Positions 24,268-32,177 of a stretch of 64,000 nucleotides of DNA are shown in pieces (the stretch's first letter is position 1; every line of letters starts with the position of its first letter). Made by a program: the position numbers and the translations under genes. Source of the DNA: Actinocorallia herbida (lineage in GTDB: Bacteria > Actinomycetota > Actinomycetes > Streptosporangiales > Streptosporangiaceae); assembly GCF_003751225.1 (NCBI RefSeq), contig NZ_RJKE01000001.1:5890001-5954000 (forward strand). The letters run 5' to 3'. The notes under the pieces were generated by a model. That model did no database searches. It was not told the DNA's origin and saw nothing but the letters and a program-made list of their open reading frames with translations.

Positions 24268-25364
24268 GGCCGCTCCCCCAGGTGCCCGGCGATCGCGGCG
24301 AGGGAGCCGAGGGCGCTCATCGGGACGTCCGGATCCCACGCGACGCCCAGTTCCCGCTCGATCGACGACAGCAGCGCGACATAGCCCCACGAGTCCAGCC
24401 CGAGGGAGGCCAGGGCGGCGGTGTCGAGGTCGGGGTCGGCGAGGTCCGCCGCGCCGGGGGCGACCGCCCGCAGCAGGCGCCGCAGCACCGGGACCGTTCC
24501 CCGCTCGCCGCGCGCCTCCACGGAGTCGATGAACTCCTGGACGTCCCGCTCGAAGACCTCGGGCGCCTCCATGTAGGGCAGGTGGCCGATGCCGCTCAGC
24601 CAGATCGTCCTGACGTCCTTGATCAGCTGCTCGGTCTCGGCCAGCGCGCCCGGGCTCCACAGCGGGTCCTCCTCCCCCGCGATCACCAGGACGGGGCAGG
24701 TCAGCTCGCCCAGCAGCGCGGGGTCGTCGGAGGCGTCCAGGGAGGACCGCAGGTTCGGCGCGACGAGGTCGGCCGCGTGCAGCGCCGTGAACGCCTCCCG
24801 CAGCCCCAGGTAGCCGGCGGTGCCGAGGGCGCGCATCATCGGTTCGCCGAAGACCATCGAGTACAGGTGGTCCCAGAGCGCGGCGGTGCCGCCGTGCTCC
24901 ATCGAGTTCGCCCAGGACCGGGTGATCGCCCGCCGCCGCAGCCCCCCCGACGGCGTGCAGACGGGTCCGGCGAGGATCAGCCCGGCGACCCGGTCGGGGT
25001 GCGCGAGCGCGTAGTCGCGGCAGATCAGCGCCGAGATCGACGTCCCCACCAGGTAGGTGCGGTCCGCTCCGGCGGCGGAGAGGACCGCGCCGAGGTCGGC
25101 CACGTGGTCGGTCCAGGCGATCACGCCGGGGTCGGCGGTCGACGCGCCCTGGTTGCGCAGGTCGTAGGTGACGACCCGGTTCCGCTCGGCGAGCCGGCCA
25201 GTGTAGTTCCGCCACATCGGCGCGGTCAGGAAGAAGTTGTTGACGACCGTGACGTGCGGTCCGGCGGTGCCGTTGATCTCGTAGTAGGTCTCGCGGCCGT
25301 CCCCCGTGCGCAGCGGCGCGAGGTCGCGGTACCGCAGTTCCAGTTCCATCGGCTCGTCGGCCAT
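24264..25364 (-). CDS. Alpha/beta hydrolase fused to an acyl carrier domain
   Basis: The 366-residue protein has an alpha/beta hydrolase fold at residues about 20-285 with a plausible triad: S109 (LVGTSISAL), D233 (GEEDPLW) and H261 (GIGHLP). Residues about 290-366 form a phosphopantetheine carrier domain with attachment serine S325 (LGLDSWGYVALLSSIERELG). The order is unusual: thioesterase-type domains normally follow the carrier. Fusion implies the hydrolase works on, or loads, the chain carried by its own domain. The gene is coupled to the SDR gene by four bases and 21 bases from the transglutaminase-like gene. Confidence 0.85.
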   Translation of the reverse strand: MADEPMELELRYRDLAPLRTGDGRETYYEINGTAGPHVTVVNNFFLTAPMWRNYTGRLAERNRVVTYDLRNQGASTADPGVIAWTDHVADLGAVLSAAGADRTYLVGTSISALICRDYALAHPDRVAGLILAGPVCTPSGGLRRRAITRSWANSMEHGGTAALWDHLYSMVFGEPMMRALGTAGYLGLREAFTALHAADLVAPNLRSSLDASDDPALLGELTCPVLVIAGEEDPLWSPGALAETEQLIKDVRTIWLSGIGHLPYMEAPEVFERDVQEFIDSVEARGERGTVPVLRRLLRAVAPGAADLADPDLDTAALASLGLDSWGYVALLSSIERELGVAWDPDVPMSALGSLAAIAGHLGERP

Positions 25365-25385
25365 GAGATCCCCCTGTGGTGTCGG

Positions 25386-26369
25386 TCAGGCCGGTGAGGC
25401 CAGGAACGTCTCGGTCCACGCGCCGCAGGAGTGCTCGGCCAGCGGGGCGCCCGCGGCGACGTCCCACGGCAGGAACCGTCCGGGGACGGAGCCCGCGCAG
25501 AACGCGGCGAAGGCGGCGGCGGCCGGGCCGGTCCTGCCGGTGCCGCCCAGCAGCGCGAAGACCGGGTCGAGCGGCAGCCAGCGGCCGTCGTCGTCGCGGA
25601 TCTCGGCCCAGGCGTGGTCGACGGCGATCATGCCGAGCATCCGGCCGCGCCGGGTCCGGGTCGAAAGGCCCCGTTCGCGGCCGCGTTCGGCGAGCAGCAG
25701 GGCGGCGGCGACGCAGTCGAGGGTGCCGTTGGCGACGGCGCCGGGCAGGTCGGCGCCGAGGTCGGCGGGCAGCCACTGGTAGCGGAGCCGGCCGGTCTCC
25801 AGTTCGGTCAGCACCTCGTCGAACAGGGCGCGGGCGACCGGGGAGCGGACCTCGGCGCGGTGCCCCGCGGTGACCGCCCCGGTGGTGATCCGGACGGACG
25901 GTCCGGTCGTCTCCAGGGGGTCGGGGCCGGGCGGGTCGGTGAGGGAGCCGCCGAACAGTTCCGGCGTCGGGAGCCGGACCCGCCACTTGCCCTCGCAGGT
26001 CTGGTCGGCGCAGCGCAGCAGCCAGCGGAGCGTCCAGCGCCGCGGTTCGGTCCACGAATCGGGACGCCCGTCGGCGTACCGGAGCACGTACCGCTGGGCG
26101 GCCTCCGGGACACTCCGCCCGGCCCCGCCGTAGATCGCGACGTTGATCAGGTCGAACCGGTCGAAGCGGGCGGCGTCGCCGGTGCCGGAGCTGGGCAGCC
26201 CGGCTTCGAGGAGCAGGTCGAGGGTGGCGTCGTCGCAGCCGAGGAGGGAGCGCGCGGCGTCCCGGCCGACGTCGGCGCGCCGGTGGGCGGCGGGGGTCGG
26301 GATCAGCCGCCGGACGGCCGAGCGCCAGGAGCGGGCCGTCACGGCGTCGAGCGGATAGTGGAGGGTCAT
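25386..26369 (-). CDS. Transglutaminase-like protein
   Basis: The 327-residue product has a C-terminal papain/transglutaminase-like region with a C-H-D series: C219 (ANGTLDCVAAALLLAERG), H252 (MIAVDHAWAEI) and D268 (WLPLDPVFALL). The N-terminal 200 residues are unassigned. Transglutaminase-like proteins in biosynthetic loci can form amide bonds from carrier-bound acyl groups or act as proteases; which applies is unknown. The ATG overlaps the MMPL gene stop (ATGA). Confidence 0.75.
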   Translation of the reverse strand: MTLHYPLDAVTARSWRSAVRRLIPTPAAHRRADVGRDAARSLLGCDDATLDLLLEAGLPSSGTGDAARFDRFDLINVAIYGGAGRSVPEAAQRYVLRYADGRPDSWTEPRRWTLRWLLRCADQTCEGKWRVRLPTPELFGGSLTDPPGPDPLETTGPSVRITTGAVTAGHRAEVRSPVARALFDEVLTELETGRLRYQWLPADLGADLPGAVANGTLDCVAAALLLAERGRERGLSTRTRRGRMLGMIAVDHAWAEIRDDDGRWLPLDPVFALLGGTGRTGPAAAAFAAFCAGSVPGRFLPWDVAAGAPLAEHSCGAWTETFLASPA

Positions 26370-28537
26370 CGGAGCTGCACCACCTCGGTGTTCTTCGGAT
26401 CGGGCGAGAGGACGACGAGGGGGATCGGCTCGGCGCGGCGTGCGTGCAGCCGCCGCAGCGGTCCGGGCGCCCACCAGTTGAGCCCGCCCATGATCGCCAT
26501 GAGGGACGGGACGAGGACCGCACGGACGATCGTGGCGTCGATGAGGACGGCGACGGCCGCGCCGAGCCCGAGTTCCTTGATGAACGCCAGCCGGGACAGG
26601 GCGAGGGCGCCGACCGCGATCGCCAGGAGCACGGCGGCCATCGTCACGATCCGGCCGGTCCGCTCCAGCCCGACGGCGACGGCCTCCCGGGTGGGGAGCC
26701 CGGCGTCGTGGTGCTCCTTGATCCGGCTGAGCAGGAACACGGTGTAGTCGGTGGACAGGCCGAACACGAGCGCGAACAGGATGATCGGCGCGGTCGACTC
26801 CAGGGCGCCCTGGCCGGTGAAGCCCAGCAGGTCCTCGAAGCGGCCGTCCTGGAAGACGAGGACGAGCAGGCCGAGCGCCGCCGACAGCGACAGCCCGTTC
26901 ATGATCAGCGCCTTGACGGGGAGGAGCAGCGAGCCGGTCAGCGCGAACAGCAGGACGAGGGTGGTCGCGATGAGCAGGGCCAGCGCGCCGGGGAGGTGGG
27001 CGCCGAGGCTGTCCTGCATGGCGGCGAACCAGGCGGTCTGTCCGGTCGCCCGGACGGGGTAGGGGGCGGGCAGCGCCGCCACCCGGTCCAGCGCCGAGAG
27101 CGCGGCGGCCTTCAGCGGCGGCCCGTCCGGGACGGCCTCGAGCTGCCAGAGTCCCGGCGCCAGGCGTTCGGGCGCGCCCACGGCGGTGATCCCGGTGACG
27201 CCGCGGACCCGCGTCGCGTAGTCGGTGAGGGCGGGCCCGGCGTCGTCGGGCGCGGTGACGACCAGGCGGATCGGGCTGCCGGGCGCGTCGGGGAAGGCCG
27301 CCGCCAGCTCCCGGCTGACCTGCCCGGCCGACTCGCTCGACGGCAGCACGGTCGCGTCGACGCCGGTGAAGGCGATCCTGGTGAACGGCACGCCGCAGGC
27401 GAGCAGGAGCGCGGCGGCCGCCAGCCCGAACACCACCGGACGGCGCATGACGGCGTGCGCGAAGGCGTACCAGCGGCCGCGCGGCGGCAGCCCATGGCGG
27501 CGAGGCGCCCAGCGGTCCACCCGGTGGCCGAGCAGGGCGAGCAGGGCGGGCAGCAGCACCAGCGCGAACGCGGCGGCCGCGGCCGTGCACAGCACTCCGG
27601 CCAGGCCCATCGAGTAAAGGAACCGCTGCGGGAACAGCAGCAGCGTCGCCAGGGCCGCGGCGACGGTGAGCGCGCTGAACAGGACGGTCCGCCCCGCGGT
27701 CGCGACGGTGGCGCGCACGGCCTCCGGGACGTCGCGTCCGGCGGCCAGCTCCTCCCGGAACCGGGACACCATCAGCAGGCTGAAGTCGACCGCCAGCCCG
27801 ACGCCGAGCGCCAGCAGCAGGTTCAGCGCGAAGATCGAGAGCTTGAGAAACGGCATGACGGCGGCCAGCCCGAGCATCGCGATCGCGATCGCGCAGACCG
27901 CGCCGATCAGCGGCAGCACGGCCGCGACGACGCCGCGGAAGACGAACAGCAGCAGGATCAGCAGGATCGGGAACGCGGCGGTCTCGGCGATCGCCAGATC
28001 GATCGTGGAGACGGCGCTGACCTGGACGTTCGCGGTCGTCGGCCCGCCCAGCCAGGTCTTTCCCGCCAGCAGCGGGTCGGCCTTCAGCGCGTCCTGGACG
28101 GCGGCGACGGCGTCCCGCTCGTGGTTCCCGGTGAAGGAGCCGACGGCCGCGGCCACGAACGTGGACCGCCGGTCCGCCGCGACCATCCGGGGGTCGTGGG
28201 CGGAGGCGTAGGTGAGCACGGAGCGGACCTCGGGACGTGCCGCGAGGAGCCCTTCGACCCTGGTGACCTCGGCGGGCGGCGGCCCGGCCGGGTCGAGGGC
28301 GCGGTCGAGCCGGATCAGCACCAGATACCCCTGTTCGGGGTCTATGCCGGTGGCGGCGAGCACGTCGCGGCGCGCGGCGGAGCTCGGCGACGCCGGGTCG
28401 TCGTAGTCGCCCAGGCCCATGGTCATCGCGAGCGACGCCACGGTGCCGGCCAGCAGACCGGCGACGACCAGCAGGACGGCCGCCCACAGGAACCGCCGGG
28501 GATGCCGCGTTGTGAGATCGGTCAGTTGAGACAGCAC
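26366..28537 (-). CDS. MMPL/RND-family exporter
   Basis: The 723-residue membrane protein has the two-fold RND layout: a helix at residues about 14-38 (FLWAAVLLVVAGLLAGTVAS), an external loop, a block of about five helices (FPILLILLLFVFRGVVAAVL, LNLLLALGVGLAVDFSLLMV), then the same again in the second half (LFALVFGLSTDYTVFLLSRI). The GLxxDYxxFLLSRxxE motifs carry the proton-relay Asp/Tyr of MMPL proteins, which export lipids. In this locus it is the likely exporter of the product. It is the second gene after the ECF sigma factor. Confidence 0.92.
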   Translation of the reverse strand: MLSQLTDLTTRHPRRFLWAAVLLVVAGLLAGTVASLAMTMGLGDYDDPASPSSAARRDVLAATGIDPEQGYLVLIRLDRALDPAGPPPAEVTRVEGLLAARPEVRSVLTYASAHDPRMVAADRRSTFVAAAVGSFTGNHERDAVAAVQDALKADPLLAGKTWLGGPTTANVQVSAVSTIDLAIAETAAFPILLILLLFVFRGVVAAVLPLIGAVCAIAIAMLGLAAVMPFLKLSIFALNLLLALGVGLAVDFSLLMVSRFREELAAGRDVPEAVRATVATAGRTVLFSALTVAAALATLLLFPQRFLYSMGLAGVLCTAAAAAFALVLLPALLALLGHRVDRWAPRRHGLPPRGRWYAFAHAVMRRPVVFGLAAAALLLACGVPFTRIAFTGVDATVLPSSESAGQVSRELAAAFPDAPGSPIRLVVTAPDDAGPALTDYATRVRGVTGITAVGAPERLAPGLWQLEAVPDGPPLKAAALSALDRVAALPAPYPVRATGQTAWFAAMQDSLGAHLPGALALLIATTLVLLFALTGSLLLPVKALIMNGLSLSAALGLLVLVFQDGRFEDLLGFTGQGALESTAPIILFALVFGLSTDYTVFLLSRIKEHHDAGLPTREAVAVGLERTGRIVTMAAVLLAIAVGALALSRLAFIKELGLGAAVAVLIDATIVRAVLVPSLMAIMGGLNWWAPGPLRRLHARRAEPIPLVVLSPDPKNTEVVQLR

Positions 28538-28589
28538 GACATAACAGAGGCCGGTTCAGTGGATTACATTCCCACCAATACCGAATTTG

Positions 28590-29123
28590 TTATCCCGCGG
28601 CCGCTTCTCCTTCCCATGCGTCGCGAAATGCCCGACGGGCTCGGAACAGCCGTGACCGGACAGTTCCCAGCGGAAGATCAAGCGATTTCGCCACCGTCTG
28701 CTCGTCCAACTCCTGAACGTGACGGAGAGTCAACATCGTCCGGTGCTCTGGAGTCAGCCGGCCGAGGACGTCACGGATCTCGGTGCCGAGCTGGGGCGAG
28801 TTCGAGCCGACGATCTCGATCACGTCGGTGGCGATCACTCGTCCCGCGATCCGCGCGACGCGGATCGCCTCTCGCAGCGCGATGATCCTTACCCATGAGT
28901 AGATCGCCGCCGGTTTCTCGAGGGCACCGAGATTCTGGTAGATCACGATCAGGGATTCCTGGACCGCGTCCGGGGTGTCCTGGCTCGCGATCGGACGGCA
29001 AATGCGTTCGATGAACGGGGTGATTTGTTGCAGCAGAGTGGCCAGAGCGGTGAGATCTCCACGCTGTGCACGGCGTACGAGAAACGTCGGGTCGTCGTGG
29101 TGTGCGGTTACCGGGTTGTTCAT
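28590..29123 (-). CDS. ECF-type RNA polymerase sigma factor
   Basis: ATG 29123 (MNNPVTAHHDD) is preceded by GGGAG. The 177-residue protein shows sigma region 2 (DLTALATLLQQITPFIERIC, DAVQESLIVIYQNL) and region 4 (LTPEHRTMLTLRHVQELDEQ, VAKSLDLPLGTVRSRLFRAR). No anti-sigma gene is adjacent. It is transcribed divergently from the ACP-ligase-DUF3050 arm, with about 290 bases between, and heads the MMPL-to-ligase arm, so it probably controls both arms (inference). Confidence 0.92.
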   Translation of the reverse strand: MNNPVTAHHDDPTFLVRRAQRGDLTALATLLQQITPFIERICRPIASQDTPDAVQESLIVIYQNLGALEKPAAIYSWVRIIALREAIRVARIAGRVIATDVIEIVGSNSPQLGTEIRDVLGRLTPEHRTMLTLRHVQELDEQTVAKSLDLPLGTVRSRLFRARRAFRDAWEGEAAAG

Positions 29124-29415
29124 CCGCGCTCCCGTTAGAACGGACACTGATTCGCCTGGAGCACTGCGCACCAAACCACACGTGGCCGGAATGCGGCAAC
29201 ATCCGGCCAGGAACGTTTACCGCCCTGAAACAGTCGGTCAACCACCATAAATGCCACAGAACCGGACACGGGGGCATGGCTCGGGCGCGATCTGGGGGAA
29301 TCTGCAAAAAAGTTGGGGTTCGTACGGATTGCCGGAACTCCCACACGCCTCTTCACTAACGGCTCGGTCGCACCAGCCCCTCCCCGAGCCTCCCCCCTCC
29401 AAGAAGGTGATCTCC

Positions 29416-29658
29416 GTGTCATCCTCCGAGTCGAGATCCGCGGCCCGTGCGCTGATCGAGAACAGCGTCGATCTGGCGGCCGTCGTCGACCGGCTGTCCG
29501 ACGACGACGACCTGGCGTTCGGCGGCGTCGACTCCGGCGAGATCGTGCGGGTCGGGCTGCGCTGCGAGGACGTCCTCGGCCGGCCGCTGACCGGCGACGA
29601 GTTGGCGGGCCTGACGTCCGTGCGCGCGGTCGCCGACCTGCTCGAGGGGGCGAGGTGA
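29416..29658 (+). CDS. Acyl carrier protein
   Basis: GTG 29416 follows AAGAAGG at suitable spacing. The 80-residue product is a discrete carrier protein with phosphopantetheine site S40 (FGGVDSGEIVRVGLRCEDVL) and the helix-3/4 pattern LTGDELAGLTSVRAVADLLE. The DSG variant, in place of DSL, also occurs in stand-alone carriers. It overlaps closely with the following ligase gene (one base between stop and ATG) and is presumably the acceptor of that ligase. Confidence 0.85.
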   Translation: MSSSESRSAARALIENSVDLAAVVDRLSDDDDLAFGGVDSGEIVRVGLRCEDVLGRPLTGDELAGLTSVRAVADLLEGAR

Positions 29659-29659
29659 G

Positions 29660-31141
29660 ATGTGGCTCGGATCACTCATCGAACGGCACCGCGCTCGCAG
29701 GCCCGACGCGCTGGCGCTGCGTGACGTCCGGCGCGACGTCTCGTGGCGCGAGTTCGAACGGGACGTCCACGCGCTGGCCGCGCTGCTGGCCGAGCGGGCC
29801 GCGCCCGGCGACCGGATCGCGGTGATCGGCGCCAACCGCGTCGAGATCCTGGAGACCTACTTCGCCTGCGCCGTCGCCGGGGTGGTCGCCGCGCCGGTCA
29901 ACCCGGCGCTCACCGACCCCGAGATCGCGGCGGTGCTGGCCCCGCTGGACCCGGTGCTGCTGATCGGCGACGACGCCGCCCGCACGCGGCTCGCCGCGCT
30001 GCTGCCCGGCCTGCCCGCCGTCGCGCTGGAGGAGATCGAGCGGCTGCCCGACGCGGCCGCTCCGGCCTGCGGCTCGACGCTCGACGCGCCGGCCGCGATC
30101 CTGCACACCTCCGCGACCACCGGACGCCCCAAGGGCGTGGTGGTCGACCAGCGGTCGTTCGCGGCCAACGCCCACGCGTGGCTCGCCGACGTCGGATCCG
30201 GCCCCTCGGCCATCTACCTCAACGCCTGCCCGCTGTTCCACGGCAGCATGGTGATCGCGCTGGACTACCTGGCCGCGGGCGCGACCGTGTGCGTCCTGGA
30301 CCGCTTCACCCCGCAGGGCTGCCTGACCGCGATGAGCGCCTGGCAGGTCACCCAGACCTTCCTCGTCCCGTCGATGATCCGCCTGATCCTCGAGACCAGG
30401 GCGCTGGCCGAGACCGACCTCGGCGCCCTCGATCTGGTGCTGCACGGGGCCGCGCCGATGCCGTCCGACCTGGCAGAAGAGGCCGCGGAACGGTTCTGCG
30501 GCCGGCTCCAGACGATCTACGGGATCACCGAGGGCGGCGGGCCCGCGCTCACCCTGCGCCCCGACGACAAGCCGTCGGCGCCGCCCGTCCCCGGCGCGGC
30601 CTGCGCGGGACGCCCGATGCTCGGCACCGTCGCCCGCGTGGCCGGACCCGACGGCGCGACCCTCCCCGACGGGGAGATCGGCGAGCTGCGGCTGAGCGGC
30701 GATGGGGTGATGAAGGGCTACTGGAAGAATCCCTCCGCCACGTCCGAAACCCTCCCCGGCGGCGAGCTCAACACGCGCGATCTGTGCTGCGTCGACCCGG
30801 CGGGCCTGCTCTGGGTCGTCGACCGGCGCAACGACCTGATCCTGCGCGGCGGCCAGAACGTCTACCCCGCCGAGATCGAGCACGCGCTGCGGACGTCGCC
30901 GCACGTCGCGGACGTCGCCGTGGTGCCCGCGCCGTCGGCCTACTGGGGACAGACGCCGGTCGCGTTCGTCCAGCCGTCCGGGCCGGAGGGCGTCGACGAG
31001 GCCGAGCTGGTGGGCCTGTGCGTGGAGCGGCTGGCCGCCTACAAGCGGCCCACCCGGTTCATCTTCGTCGAGGAGATCCCCCGCAACCCGGCCGGCAAGA
31101 TCCTGCGGTCGCGGCTGCGCGAACGCGCGGCGGAGGCGTGA
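29660..31141 (+). CDS. Acyl-CoA/acyl-ACP synthetase (ANL family)
   Basis: The 493-residue protein has [20 protein letters not shown] (a Gly-to-Ala variant of the usual SGTTG P-loop), [13 protein letters not shown], the [17 protein letters not shown] and [19 protein letters not shown] motifs and the C-terminal catalytic lysine ([11 protein letters not shown]). It is a complete class-I adenylate-forming enzyme. Immediate pairing with an acyl carrier protein suggests it loads an acid onto that carrier. The substrate is unknown. Its stop overlaps the next start (TGATG). Confidence 0.9.
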   Translation: MWLGSLIERHRARRPDALALRDVRRDVSWREFERDVHALAALLAERAAPGDRIAVIGANRVEILETYFACAVAGVVAAPVNPALTDPEIAAVLAPLDPVLLIGDDAARTRLAALLPGLPAVALEEIERLPDAAAPACGSTLDAPAAILHTSATTGRPKGVVVDQRSFAANAHAWLADVGSGPSAIYLNACPLFHGSMVIALDYLAAGATVCVLDRFTPQGCLTAMSAWQVTQTFLVPSMIRLILETRALAETDLGALDLVLHGAAPMPSDLAEEAAERFCGRLQTIYGITEGGGPALTLRPDDKPSAPPVPGAACAGRPMLGTVARVAGPDGATLPDGEIGELRLSGDGVMKGYWKNPSATSETLPGGELNTRDLCCVDPAGLLWVVDRRNDLILRGGQNVYPAEIEHALRTSPHVADVAVVPAPSAYWGQTPVAFVQPSGPEGVDEAELVGLCVERLAAYKRPTRFIFVEEIPRNPAGKILRSRLRERAAEA

Positions 31142-31950
31142 TGACGGCGCCGTCCCGCTACTCCTGGGCCGAGGACCCGCCGCGGATCACCGAGCTGCGC
31201 GGCCTGGTCGAGGCCGAGCGTAAGGCCGTCACGGGCCACCCCGTCTACCTGATGGTCGACGACCACGCGGCCGTCGCCACGTTCATGGCCCACCACGTGT
31301 TCGCCGTCTGGGACTTCATGTCGCTGCTGAAGTCGCTGCAGCGCGAGCTGACCTGTGTGGACGTCCCCTGGACGCCGCGGGCCGCGGGCGTCAGCACCCG
31401 GCTGGTCAACGAGATCGTGCTGGTGGAGGAGAGCGACGCTCTCGCCGGCGGGTACACGAGCCATTTCGAGCTTTATCTCGCCGCCATGGAGCGATCGGGC
31501 GCCGACACGAAACCGATCTTGGATCTGCTGCAACTCCTACGCACCGGTAACAATGTGCCGGACGCGCTCGCCATTGCGTCGGTCCCCACTCCTTCGGCCG
31601 AGTTCACGCTGGCGACTTTCCAGGTCATCGATAACGCGCCGCTGCACTGCAAGGCCGCCGCATTCGCGTTCGGCAGGGAAGATCTCATCCCCGAGATGTT
31701 CTCGCGGGTGGCCGCGATCGATGATCCGGACGGACGTCTGGAGCTGTTCCGCGATTACCTGTCCCGCCATATCGAGGTGGATGCGGGCGAGCACACTCCG
31801 ATGGCGATGCGGATGGTGGCGGATCTCTGCGGAGAGGACTCCGTGAAATGGCGTGAGTGCGCCTCCGTGGTCGCCGGGTCACTCCGTGCGAGAGAACGTT
31901 TCTGGGATGGGGTCGCGGCGGCGCTGCAAAGGAGCTCCGTTAACGACTGA
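31141..31950 (+). CDS. DUF3050 protein, possible haem-oxygenase-like metal oxidase
   Basis: The 269-residue product matches DUF3050 ([46 protein letters not shown]). Potential metal ligands are arranged as in haem-oxygenase-like diiron proteins: H51/H52, E91 and E97, H108, E110, H210, D214 and H218 ([18 protein letters not shown]). Members of that fold include fatty-acid decarboxylase/desaturase-type oxygenases. I infer, not observe, oxidase activity on the carrier-bound substrate. The gene is translationally coupled to the ligase and ends the plus-strand arm. Confidence 0.75.
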   Translation: MTAPSRYSWAEDPPRITELRGLVEAERKAVTGHPVYLMVDDHAAVATFMAHHVFAVWDFMSLLKSLQRELTCVDVPWTPRAAGVSTRLVNEIVLVEESDALAGGYTSHFELYLAAMERSGADTKPILDLLQLLRTGNNVPDALAIASVPTPSAEFTLATFQVIDNAPLHCKAAAFAFGREDLIPEMFSRVAAIDDPDGRLELFRDYLSRHIEVDAGEHTPMAMRMVADLCGEDSVKWRECASVVAGSLRARERFWDGVAAALQRSSVND

Positions 31951-32177
31951 CGAAGCGAGAGAAGTCTACGGAGTCACTTCACTGAGCACGTCTGGCCATT
32001 TTGGCGTACCTTTCTTTCGAATTCCCGCATAACTGCCGTTATAAAGAGGTGTGAAAACTCGTCCGGATCGTTACTCTGGCTGGTGGTCGCCCAGTTAGAT
32101 TGGTGCACCAGAGCGACGGCCATTCAGGTCTTCACCGATTCGTGATTGTCGGTCCGAAACAAGATGGGATCCGGAAC

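Noticed and set aside
23110-26523. 1137-codon minus-strand frame
   Set aside because: It joins several real genes in a shifted frame; only the segment from GTG 24267 to 23110 is a real SDR.
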